NCBI GenBank assembly: GCA_029068025.1
Contig: JAIEDJ010000158.1
Coordinates: 1-8,521 of the forward strand
DNA length: 8,521 nt
Direction: 5' to 3'
From: Oscillospiraceae bacterium
Lineage (GTDB): Bacteria; Bacillota; Clostridia; Oscillospirales; Ruminococcaceae
The notes beneath the pieces are model-generated. The model had not been told where the DNA came from, made no database searches, and saw only the letters and a list, made by a program, of their open reading frames with translations. The position numbers were made by a program, and so were the translations under genes. Below, piece by piece: positions 1 to 5,387 of the stretch. Positions within the stretch are counted from its first letter, which is position 1, and the number at the start of each line of letters is the position of its first letter.

Positions 1-18
1 TTAGGTTATAATATGATT
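1..18 (+). promoter_or_regulatory. Probable -10 region of the dcw (mraZ) promoter, cut by the window edge
   Basis: A perfect TATAAT lies at 7-12, directly before the phased GTGG repeats and about 300 nt before mraZ. Any -35 box would fall before base 1, so only half of the promoter can be seen. Transcription would begin near 18-20, placing the putative MraZ sites at the very start of the transcript. Confidence 0.5.
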
Positions 19-62
19 GTGGGGAAAAGTGGTTGAGAATTCACTGTTTTGGTGAAAAGTGG
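19..62 (+). promoter_or_regulatory. Putative MraZ-binding boxes (phased GTGG repeats)
   Basis: GTGG occurs at 19-22, 29-32 and 59-62, with a near match TTGG at 49-52. All lie on an exact 10-nt register, and only the position at 39 is missing. The decamer AAAAGTGGTT is repeated exactly 30 nt apart (25-34 and 55-64). MraZ proteins are known to bind short G-rich direct repeats with about 10-nt spacing upstream of their own gene, TGGGN in E. coli and AAAGTG-type in mollicutes. The sites lie just downstream of the -10 box, which fits autorepression. The binding role is inferred from motif and position. Confidence 0.72.
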
Positions 63-314
63 TTCAAGAAAGAAAACTTCACTATCTGAGATAAGATGAA
101 CGGCTATTCGGCGAGCTTGGTCTTAACTCTTTACTCCGGTATAAATAAGAGCGTCATTAACATAACACGCTCAAGGGGAAAATAAAAAATCTACGAAATC
201 GCCGTCTGAGGAGGACGGCCGGCAGCTTTTCAAAATGGGGTATATCGATTTGCGGACGGAAAACAGAAAAAAGATGACAGATCGGTATAAGGCTTTGGCA
301 AGGGGGGAGCGGAA
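63..314 (+). other. Long 5' leader of mraZ
   Basis: About 250 nt with no convincing gene. Two simple stems are visible: GAGCGT at 149-154 with ACGCTC at 167-172 (12-nt loop), and GCCGTC at 201-206 with GACGGC at 214-219 (7-nt loop). Neither is followed by a run of T, so they are not good intrinsic terminators for the + strand. A weak second promoter could be read at 117-145 (TTGGTC, 17 nt, TATAAA). The leader ends in the strong mraZ Shine-Dalgarno sequence AGGGGGG at 301-307. Confidence 0.45.
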
Positions 315-734
315 ATGTACGGCGAATATGAGCATTCTATAGACGCCAAGGGCCGTATGAATTTCCCTGCCAAGCTCCGCGAGGAGTTCGGCGAACATTT
401 CTATATCGCCAAAAGCTTTAATGAAAAGTGCCTGACGGTTTACACAAAAGAGAGCTGGGATAAGCTCAGAGAAAGTTTAAAGGATAAACCGTCAAAAGTA
501 GCGCTCCCTATCGAACGTTTTCTGTTCGGGAGCGCCTGCGAAGCAGAGCCGGACAAGCAGGGAAGGATCGCCATTGCGTCGGCGCTGCGCTCTTACGCGA
601 ATATCACAGGCGAGGTAGTGGTCGTGGGGCTTGTCGGCCGCGCCGAGATCTGGGATAAGGCTTCCTGGGAGGAATACAATAACAGAACTACTCCCGAGGA
701 TATTGCGGCAATGGCGGAGGAGATAGGGATCTGA
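315..734 (+). CDS. mraZ: Transcriptional regulator MraZ
   Basis: A DNA-binding protein of the SpoVT/AbrB swapped-hairpin superfamily, known in several bacteria to regulate its own dcw cluster. The 139 residues match the usual family length of about 140-150. The two family repeats are plain: DAKGR at residues 10-14, followed by MNFPAKLR, and DKQGR at 80-84, followed by IAIASALR. These D-x-x-x-R signatures form the DNA-binding surface of the ring-shaped oligomer. The start is well set: AGGGGGG at 301-307 lies 7 nt before the ATG. The stop codon shares its A with the rsmH start (TGATG), which indicates translational coupling. GTGG repeats at 19-62 are its likely operator. Identification is secure; autoregulation here is inferred. 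Confidence 0.97.
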   Translation: MYGEYEHSIDAKGRMNFPAKLREEFGEHFYIAKSFNEKCLTVYTKESWDKLRESLKDKPSKVALPIERFLFGSACEAEPDKQGRIAIASALRSYANITGEVVVVGLVGRAEIWDKASWEEYNNRTTPEDIAAMAEEIGI

Positions 735-1660
735 TGGAATTTCGGCATACTACGGTGCTGCTTAAGGAAACGGTAGACGGCGCGTTTTCAGACCCAAAGG
801 GCGTTTACGCGGATCTTACCACCGGCGGCGGCGGTCACAGTCTTGAGCTGGCAGAGCGGCTCTCGGGGGGGAGACTGATCTGCTTCGATCAGGACAGGGA
901 GGCCATAGAAGCCGCCGGGGAGCGGCTGAAGGGCTATCCGGTGACGTTCGTGCAAAGAAATTTCAGAGAGATAAGCGCAGTCCTGGACGAGCTTGGGGTA
1001 AATGCTCTGGACGGGATCATCGCCGATCTGGGTGTGTCGTCACATCAGCTTGACGACGCGGAGCGGGGCTTCTCGTTCCACAACGACGCGCCGCTTGATA
1101 TGAGAATGAGCGGCGAGGGCTTTTCCGCGCGGGATCTGGTGAACGAGTACTCGTTTGAGGAGCTGCGAAGGATATTGTACGAATACGGAGAGGAGAAGTT
1201 CGCTCCGAAAATAGCGGAAGGGATCGTAAAGGCAAGGGGGAACTCGCCGATAGAAACAACGGGCGAGCTTGCCGAGATAATAAAAAAAAGTGTGCCTGCG
1301 GCTTACAGACGGGAGAAAAATCCATGCCGAAAGAGCTTTCAGGCGATAAGGATCGAGGTCAACGGCGAGCTGGACGCGCTTGAGCAGGCGCTTGCCGACG
1401 GCTTTGACAGACTTAAGACCGGCGGAAGGATGGCGGTGATCACGTTTCACTCTCTGGAGGACAGGATCGTAAAGAACCGCTTTAAGGAATTCTGTACGGG
1501 CTGTACGTGCCCGCCCGAATTTCCCGTATGCGTCTGCGGAAAGCTTCCGAGGGGAAGTTTGCGGACAAAGAAGCCGATCGTACCGGGCGGCGCGGAGCTT
1601 TCGGAAAATCCGAGAAGCCGCAGCGCTAAACTAAGGGTAATAGAAAAAATAAGAGAATGA
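734..1660 (+). CDS. rsmH: 16S rRNA (cytosine(1402)-N(4))-methyltransferase RsmH (MraW)
   Basis: SAM-dependent methyltransferase that N4-methylates C1402 of 16S rRNA in the small-subunit decoding centre. The length of 308 residues is typical. Visible motifs are the N-terminal HTTVLL (5-10), the SAM-binding loop ADLTTGGGGHS (26-36), the acidic strand FDQD (51-54), DLGVSSHQLD (98-107), the FQAIRIEVNGEL segment, and FHSLEDR (238-244). A cysteine-rich stretch follows (Cys254, 257, 259, 266, 268; C-x2-C-x-C-P...C-x-C), a pattern I associate with Gram-positive RsmH. The ATG overlaps the mraZ stop by 1 nt. A GGAGGAG at 716-722, inside the end of mraZ, serves as the Shine-Dalgarno site. A long stem-loop follows the stop immediately. 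Confidence 0.97.
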   Translation: MEFRHTTVLLKETVDGAFSDPKGVYADLTTGGGGHSLELAERLSGGRLICFDQDREAIEAAGERLKGYPVTFVQRNFREISAVLDELGVNALDGIIADLGVSSHQLDDAERGFSFHNDAPLDMRMSGEGFSARDLVNEYSFEELRRILYEYGEEKFAPKIAEGIVKARGNSPIETTGELAEIIKKSVPAAYRREKNPCRKSFQAIRIEVNGELDALEQALADGFDRLKTGGRMAVITFHSLEDRIVKNRFKEFCTGCTCPPEFPVCVCGKLPRGSLRTKKPIVPGGAELSENPRSRSAKLRVIEKIRE

Positions 1661-1661
1661 C

Positions 1662-1687
1662 CGTTCCGCCGCGGTTTCGGCGGAGCG
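1662..1687 (+). repeat. Stem-loop directly after rsmH
   Basis: CGTTCCGCCG at 1662-1671 pairs with CGGCGGAGCG at 1678-1687: ten base pairs including one G-T wobble, with a 6-nt loop (CGGTTT). It begins one nucleotide after the rsmH stop. The following bases (TTGAAATTC) lack a proper T run, so it is at best a weak terminator or an RNA-processing or stability hairpin. Confidence 0.65.
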
Positions 1688-1702
1688 TTGAAATTCGGAG
1701 GG

Positions 1703-1716
1703 GAATTCCGGAATTC
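1703..1716. repeat. 14-bp perfect palindrome in the rsmH-ftsL gap
   Basis: GAATTCCGGAATTC reads the same on both strands. It is the second of three inverted repeats in this 109-nt gap. Its function is unknown. A dimeric protein could bind it, or it may be chance. Confidence 0.4.
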
Positions 1717-1729
1717 GCGCGTGAAAATC

Positions 1730-1747
1730 GTCTCAACTTGTTGAGAC
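1730..1747. repeat. Perfect inverted repeat before the ftsL ribosome-binding site
   Basis: GTCTCAAC and GTTGAGAC are perfect 8-nt arms separated by TT. The repeat ends only 5 nt before the Shine-Dalgarno run at 1753. As DNA it resembles a small operator. As RNA it would form a 6-bp hairpin beside the translation start. The role is unknown. Confidence 0.5.
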
Positions 1748-1752
1748 AAAGC

Positions 1753-1760
1753 AGGGGGGA
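1753..1760 (+). promoter_or_regulatory. ftsL Shine-Dalgarno sequence
   Basis: AGGGGGGA lies 9 nt before the ATG at 1770. It touches the in-frame TTG at 1761, which would leave no spacing, so it decides in favour of the ATG. Confidence 0.7.
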
Positions 1761-1769
1761 TTGGCAGCA

Positions 1770-2276
1770 ATGGACTTTATAACGGACAACACGAATCTCG
1801 CGTATGATCTTTCGCGGTTTGACACGTCGGAGAGGGAACGCCGTGAAAAAGCACGCCGTGAGGACGCAAAGAGCAAGATCCGCTTAGCGCCGCAGATATC
1901 TTTATCGAAAAGCGGTTCTAAGTTAAAACTTGTGGCGGTGGTCGCGGTATTTTTCGCGGCTCTGCTCACAGTAACATACTTCAACGCCAAAAGCGACGAT
2001 GTTGCAAGAATGGTTGCCGATCAAGAGATGCTGCTGAATACCGCAAAGGACGACAATGTTTTGCTCCGAAACAAGCTGGACACAGTCGCGAATATCGGAT
2101 ATATTGAGAAGTACGCCGCGGAGAATCTCGGAATGACAAAGGTCGCGCCTTCTCAGAAGAAATACATCGTAGTGAATACCGAGAGCCTTTTCGAGTCGGA
2201 AAAGGATGATTCCGAGGGATTTGTCGGATCGGTGAAGAAATGGTTTGGCTCGGTTATGGAATATCTTGGTTTCTGA
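1770..2276 (+). CDS. ftsL: Cell division protein FtsL (septum formation initiator/FtsL-DivIC family)
   Basis: Small bitopic membrane protein of the divisome. FtsL partners DivIC/FtsB and activates the septal PBP-FtsW pair. From the ATG it has 168 residues. Residues 1-53 are a charged cytoplasmic tail (ERERREKARRED at 21-32), and about 54-71 form one membrane helix (LVAVVAVFFAALLTVTYF). Residues 76-105 look like a coiled coil, ending in the family signature YIEKYAAENLGM at 111-122. The rest, to a GSVKKWFGSVMEYLGF tail, is not typical of the family core. Such proteins are too divergent to separate FtsL from DivIC by motif alone. The position between rsmH and the class B PBP is what points to FtsL. 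An in-frame TTG at 1761 would add three residues but has no room for the Shine-Dalgarno site. Confidence 0.85.
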   Translation: MDFITDNTNLAYDLSRFDTSERERREKARREDAKSKIRLAPQISLSKSGSKLKLVAVVAVFFAALLTVTYFNAKSDDVARMVADQEMLLNTAKDDNVLLRNKLDTVANIGYIEKYAAENLGMTKVAPSQKKYIVVNTESLFESEKDDSEGFVGSVKKWFGSVMEYLGF

Positions 2277-2301
2277 CGGCATAATATTAAGTAAGGCTGA
2301 A

Positions 2302-2417
2302 CAAGCCCTATATCCAAGTCCCGGCAGCTAACGCCGGGGCGGGCTTGCCGGCAGACTGCAGGCAGCGTTGCTGTCTTATCAAACAGCAAGGTCGGCGGAA
2401 GGCGGCTTTGCTTTTTT
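2302..2417 (+). other. Structured leader between ftsL and the PBP gene, attenuator-like
   Basis: The 163-nt gap holds nested and competing stems. CAAGCCC at 2302-2308 pairs with GGGCTTG at 2341-2347 and encloses CCCGGC (2320-2325) paired with GCCGGG (2333-2338). Next, TTGCTGT (2368-2374) pairs perfectly with ACAGCAA (2383-2389). The bases AGCAAG at 2385-2390 can instead pair with the CTTTGCT at 2406-2412, with one bulged T, which is followed by T residues to 2417. The last two stems exclude each other, as in attenuators. The alternative stem is short with a large internal loop, so the regulatory reading is speculative. No convincing promoter was seen in this gap. Confidence 0.35.
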
Positions 2418-2426
2418 GGTTTTATT

Positions 2427-2435
2427 GGAGGAGAG
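2427..2435 (+). promoter_or_regulatory. Ribosome-binding site fixing the TTG start of the PBP gene
   Basis: GGAGGAGAG, with core GGAGG at 2427-2431, lies 8 nt before the TTG at 2440. The other in-frame candidates, TTG at 2368 and ATG at 2473, have no comparable site in front. The first of these also lies inside a perfect stem. Confidence 0.8.
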
Positions 2436-2439
2436 AATT

Positions 2440-4872
2440 TTGGCGAATAATTCCAACGGTTTTGTCCGGGTTATGAAGAGATTTTTCGCGTTCCTTAAAC
2501 GAAAGGACGATGAGGAAGTCAATAAGAAGCCGATCATCGGATATCGCGGCAGGCAGGCGCTTATTCTCCTGGTGTTTGTCGGGTTTTCTGTGTTTATCGG
2601 ATACAATCTGCTGAAATTTACCGTAGTCGACGGGGATATGTGGAGGCAGAAGGCGAACAGTCAGCAGATGACGCAGACCACCATCAAGGCAAAGCGCGGT
2701 ACTATCTACGATTCGAGCGGAACGGTGCTCGCACAAAGCTCCACGGTCTGGAATGTCATCATCAACCCTCAGGGAATAAAGAAAGCCAATGAAGAGCGTC
2801 TCAAGGCTTATGACAAGAAGCTCGTCAAGTGGCAGGAGGACAAGAGTGCGGACAAAAAGCCGATGGAGCCGTATCAGGATCTCGCGGAGCTTATCTGCTA
2901 CGGGCTGGCGGAGATATTGGAGGTAACTCCGGACGATATGCTTAACGCCTGCGCGGAGGCAAGATTCCAATACATAGTCGCAAAGCATAAGGTCGAAAAG
3001 CCCGAGGTCATGAAGGTTCAGCAGTTTTTGGCTGACAACAATATCAACAGCGACTGTGTTTCCACCGAGGAGACCAGCAAGCGGTACTATCCGAACAATA
3101 CCCTTGCCTCGGGCGTCATCGGCTTCACCAATTTTGACGGCGACGGTGTGTACGGTCTGGAGGCTTATTACGACGATTATCTCAGAGGTACGGACGGCAA
3201 GGCGTTCTATTCAAAGGACGGTCTGGGTCAGGGTATCGACAATATAAATGACAGCATTTACTCGGCGATCGACGGAAACAGTCTGGTGCTCACGCTTGAT
3301 GAAGTATTGCAGCATTATGTGGAGAAGAACCTTGAAAAGGGTCTTTCACAGTATGCTGTAATAAACCGCGCTACGGCTATCGTTATGAACTGCAAGACGG
3401 GCGGGATCCTGGCAATGGCAACTACTCCGTCATATGATCTGAACAATCCTTCGGTGCTCAAGAATCCTTACGATCTGCAAAAGCTCGCGGAAATGGAGGA
3501 GGCGGGCGCGTCGGAAGAGGAGATCAGCGCACAGAGATCCATATTCCGCGAAACGCAGTGGAAAAACAAGGCTGTGACGGAGCTTTATTATCCCGGCTCG
3601 GTATTCAAGACTGTGACCTGTGCGGCGGCGCTCGATGAAGAGGTCGTGAACATGGAATCGACATTCCACTGCGACGCGGTCTTTGACGTTCAGGGCACAA
3701 AGATCAAATGCTGGTCGTCCGCCGGTCATGGCACTGTCAATCTTCAGCAGGCAATAACAAAGTCCTGCAATCCTTCGTTTATTCAGATCGGTCAGAAGCT
3801 GGGCGTGGATAAGTTCTGCAATTATTTCGAGGCGTTCGGATTTACCGAAAGAACGGGGATAGATCTTCCGGGAGAGGCGCAGAGCCTGTATGTTCCGCGC
3901 GCGAGAATGGGTCAGGTAGAGCTTGCGTCGTCTGCGTTCGGTCAGACGAACAAGATCACTCCTATACAGATGTGCACGGCGCTTTGCGCTATCGTAAACG
4001 GCGGTTATCTGGTAACGCCGCACCTTGTTGACAAGATCCTTGACAGCAGCGGAAACGTAATTGAAACGAAGGGCACACAGGTAAAGCGTCAGGTCATTTC
4101 CGAGGATACGTCAAAGCAGATGCGCACTATCCTTGAGACGATCGTTTCACAGAACGGCGGCTCGAACGCGTATATCATGGGACACCGCATAGGCGGCAAA
4201 TCGGGAACGGCGGAGCGTATCGACGAATACAACGCCGCAAAGGCGCTGGACCCCAACGCGAAGATGACCTATATTTCCACCTTTGCGGCTTCGGTGCCGA
4301 TGGACGATCCCGAGATCGTTATTCTTGTGGCGTTTGACACGCCCACAGGAAGCGCGTTCTATGGTTCTCAGGTGGCGGCTCCCGTTGTTTCGGCGATATT
4401 CAATGATTCGCTGGAGCATCTCGGCATCTATCCGACCTACACAGCCGAGGAGCAGGAAGAGATGGATGCTGTGGTTCCGTATGTTCTGAACAGCCTTTCG
4501 ATGAAGGCGGAGAGCACGCTTGCGGCTAAGGGCTTTAAGGTGAGGATAATCGGAGACGCGACCGCAAGCGACGCGACGGTCAAGCGCCAGATACCAAGCT
4601 CCAACGCGACGATCAGAAAGGGCTCGACGGTGGTGCTGTATCTCGATACGGAAACAGAAGCGGAAACAGGAAAAGTTCCGAACGTTATCGGAATGAACGC
4701 CGACGAAGCCAACAAGCGTATCACCGAGGCGGGATTTAATATCAAGATAGTGGGCGGCGCGGCGCAGAACGCCGACGCGGTCGCCGTGGAGCAGAGCATT
4801 GCGGCGGGCACGGTAGCGGAGCAGGGATCTGTTGTTTCGGTAACGTTCCAGTATAATACGCAGTCGGACTGA
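2440..4872 (+). CDS. ftsI: Class B penicillin-binding protein with two PASTA domains (FtsI/Pbp2X/SpoVD type)
   Basis: Membrane-anchored DD-transpeptidase that cross-links peptidoglycan, here most likely at the division septum. From the TTG start it has 810 residues. A basic cytoplasmic tail is followed by one membrane helix at about 40-58 and the class B entry motif RGTIYD (86-91) of the pedestal/dimerisation domain. The transpeptidase domain carries catalytic S387-x-x-K390 (SVFK), S442-C443-N444 and K587-S-G-T-A. Two PASTA domains lie at about 679-737 and 745-805. The two-PASTA layout resembles Pbp2X; B. subtilis SpoVD carries one. The place after ftsL supports the general division enzyme, but a sporulation-specific SpoVD role cannot be excluded from sequence. 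A lysine-rich segment (KLVKWQEDKSADKK) interrupts the N-terminal domain. All catalytic motifs are intact. Confidence 0.93.
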   Translation: MANNSNGFVRVMKRFFAFLKRKDDEEVNKKPIIGYRGRQALILLVFVGFSVFIGYNLLKFTVVDGDMWRQKANSQQMTQTTIKAKRGTIYDSSGTVLAQSSTVWNVIINPQGIKKANEERLKAYDKKLVKWQEDKSADKKPMEPYQDLAELICYGLAEILEVTPDDMLNACAEARFQYIVAKHKVEKPEVMKVQQFLADNNINSDCVSTEETSKRYYPNNTLASGVIGFTNFDGDGVYGLEAYYDDYLRGTDGKAFYSKDGLGQGIDNINDSIYSAIDGNSLVLTLDEVLQHYVEKNLEKGLSQYAVINRATAIVMNCKTGGILAMATTPSYDLNNPSVLKNPYDLQKLAEMEEAGASEEEISAQRSIFRETQWKNKAVTELYYPGSVFKTVTCAAALDEEVVNMESTFHCDAVFDVQGTKIKCWSSAGHGTVNLQQAITKSCNPSFIQIGQKLGVDKFCNYFEAFGFTERTGIDLPGEAQSLYVPRARMGQVELASSAFGQTNKITPIQMCTALCAIVNGGYLVTPHLVDKILDSSGNVIETKGTQVKRQVISEDTSKQMRTILETIVSQNGGSNAYIMGHRIGGKSGTAERIDEYNAAKALDPNAKMTYISTFAASVPMDDPEIVILVAFDTPTGSAFYGSQVAAPVVSAIFNDSLEHLGIYPTYTAEEQEEMDAVVPYVLNSLSMKAESTLAAKGFKVRIIGDATASDATVKRQIPSSNATIRKGSTVVLYLDTETEAETGKVPNVIGMNADEANKRITEAGFNIKIVGGAAQNADAVAVEQSIAAGTVAEQGSVVSVTFQYNTQSD

Positions 4873-4908
4873 TGGCAATGGTAAAACGATTTTGTATTAT
4901 ATAGTATT

Positions 4909-4974
4909 ATGTTGATAAAAGCCTCTTGACAAGTTCAATGCGATGCGGTATAATGAACAGGCTGAGATCAACAT
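4909..4974. repeat. Inverted repeat bracketing the murE promoter
   Basis: ATGTTGATaaaAGCC at 4909-4923 is matched in inverse orientation by GGCTgagATCAACAT at 4960-4974: 12 of 15 positions complementary, with the three mismatches together. The promoter lies exactly between the arms. The right arm is the first copy of the GATCAAC repeat family that fills the leader. It could be a looping operator, a stem closing over the promoter, or simply two copies of a dispersed repeat. Confidence 0.6.
4926..4954 (+). promoter_or_regulatory. Consensus sigma-A (housekeeping) promoter for murE-murF
   Basis: TTGACA at 4926-4931 and TATAAT at 4949-4954 are both perfect hexamers with the ideal 17-nt spacer. 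Transcription would start near 4961, giving a leader of about 425 nt before murE. No terminator is evident between the PBP gene and this promoter, so it probably adds to read-through from upstream. Confidence 0.9.
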
Positions 4975-5020
4975 CATAAAGGCAATTTCTACGCCAAGAT
5001 CAACGTGATAAAGGTGCAGG

Positions 5021-5088
5021 AGAAATTTCAAAAAGCGAGGACGAAAGCGGAACGGAGCGAAGCGAAGTGAGCCGTTTTTGAAATTTCT
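5021..5088 (+). repeat. Long hairpin I: 14-bp perfect stem with purine-rich loop
   Basis: AGAAATTTCAAAAA at 5021-5034 pairs perfectly with TTTTTGAAATTTCT at 5075-5088. The 40-nt loop is purine-rich and holds CGGAACGGAGCG (5048-5059) and AGCGAAGTGA (5061-5070). T residues run to 5091, but the stem is AT-rich rather than GC-rich, so this is an unconvincing intrinsic terminator. It starts at the end of a 29-nt repeat copy. Confidence 0.75.
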
Positions 5089-5128
5089 TTTAAATAACCA
5101 TCCCTTCGTCAACGTTATAAAATCAGCC

Positions 5129-5193
5129 GAGATCAACGCTGTAAAACCAGCCGAGATCAACGCTGTAAAACCAGCCGAGATCAACGCTGTAAA
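5129..5193 (+). repeat. 24-bp tandem repeat, two identical units plus a partial third
   Basis: Units at 5129-5152 and 5153-5176 are identical, each beginning GAGATCAACGCTGTAAAA and ending CCAGCC. A third, starting at 5177, follows the unit up to TAAA at 5193 and then diverges into the second module. Each junction can fold as CAGC, a 10-nt loop CGAGATCAAC, then GCTG (5124-5141, 5148-5165, 5172-5189). The transcript would show the same loop three times at 24-nt spacing. Confidence 0.9.
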
Positions 5194-5231
5194 GGTAATT
5201 CCTAGCCAAGATCAACGTGATAAAGGTGCAG

Positions 5232-5362
5232 GAATTTCAAATAGGTCGAAAAAAATTTAACAAATAACAAAAAATTTTTTTCGACCGGTTCTCAATTGAC
5301 GGCTAAACGGAACGGAGCGTCAGCGAAGTGAAGCGTGCCGCCAATTGAGAAATTTGAAATTC
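5232..5362 (+). repeat. Predicted three-way junction before murE
   Basis: Outer arms GAATTTCAAAT (5232-5242) and ATTTGAAATTC (5352-5362) are perfect complements. They enclose two back-to-back hairpins with almost no unpaired junction bases. The first has perfect 15-nt arms at 5244-5258 and 5272-5286 (GGTCGAAAAAAATTT and complement) with a 13-nt loop. The second pairs TTCTCAATTG (5289-5298) with CAATTGAGAA (5342-5351), extended by CGGC (5300-5303) and GCCG (5337-5340) after one mismatch. Its loop repeats the CGGAACGGAGCG and AGCGAAGTGA blocks of hairpin I. The structure ends 10 nt before the murE Shine-Dalgarno sequence. Pairing is seen directly; folding in the cell is inferred. Confidence 0.75.
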
Positions 5363-5387
5363 AAATTAAAATAAGGGGTATTGCAAG

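Larger units (their letters stand above)
4964..5232 (+). repeat. Family of GATCAACG repeats in the murE leader (seven copies)
   Basis: Copies of a core like RAGATCAACGYTRTAAA begin at 4964, 4996, 5107 (degenerate, GTCAACGTTATAAAA), 5129, 5153, 5177 and 5208. A 29-nt block is repeated perfectly at 4993-5021 and 5205-5233. The larger block 4964-5021 aligns to 5177-5233 with only six substitutions and one single-base gap. All seven copies are in the same orientation and lie inside the predicted transcript. I do not recognise the family. It is not CRISPR: there are no unique spacers and the units are adjacent. Confidence 0.85.

Noticed and set aside
117..145. Second promoter for mraZ (TTGGTC, 17 nt, TATAAA)
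   Set aside because: The -35 matches consensus at only three positions. The TATAAT at 7-12 with adjacent MraZ boxes is the better candidate. Mentioned in the leader entry only as a possibility.
96..185. 29-codon leader peptide before mraZ (ATG at 96)
   Set aside because: The upstream GAG is too weak for a Shine-Dalgarno site, no stretch of one amino acid suggests attenuation, and it is not linked to a terminator.
1017..1450. Minus-strand frames opposite rsmH
   Set aside because: Shadows of a clear RsmH gene in GC-rich codons; no start signals or recognisable protein features.
5021..5091. Intrinsic terminator before murE
   Set aside because: The stem is almost all A-T with a 40-nt loop, and the T residues lie largely inside the stem, so it does not fit a GC-rich terminator stem followed by a T run.
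4897..5184. Minus-strand frame of 95 codons over the murE leader
   Set aside because: It runs antisense through the promoter, the tandem repeats and hairpin I. The repeated GFTALISA residues come from the DNA repeat. No ribosome-binding site and no recognisable protein.
4964..5232. CRISPR array
   Set aside because: Repeats are short, partly degenerate and mostly adjacent. There are no equal-length unique spacers and no cas genes in view.
5078..5260. 60-codon + strand frame with a repeated 8-residue motif (AEINAVKP)
   Set aside because: It opens only at a TTG inside the stem of hairpin I with no ribosome-binding site. The 8-residue periodicity is just the 24-bp DNA repeat read in frame, and the end runs into the 15-bp stem.
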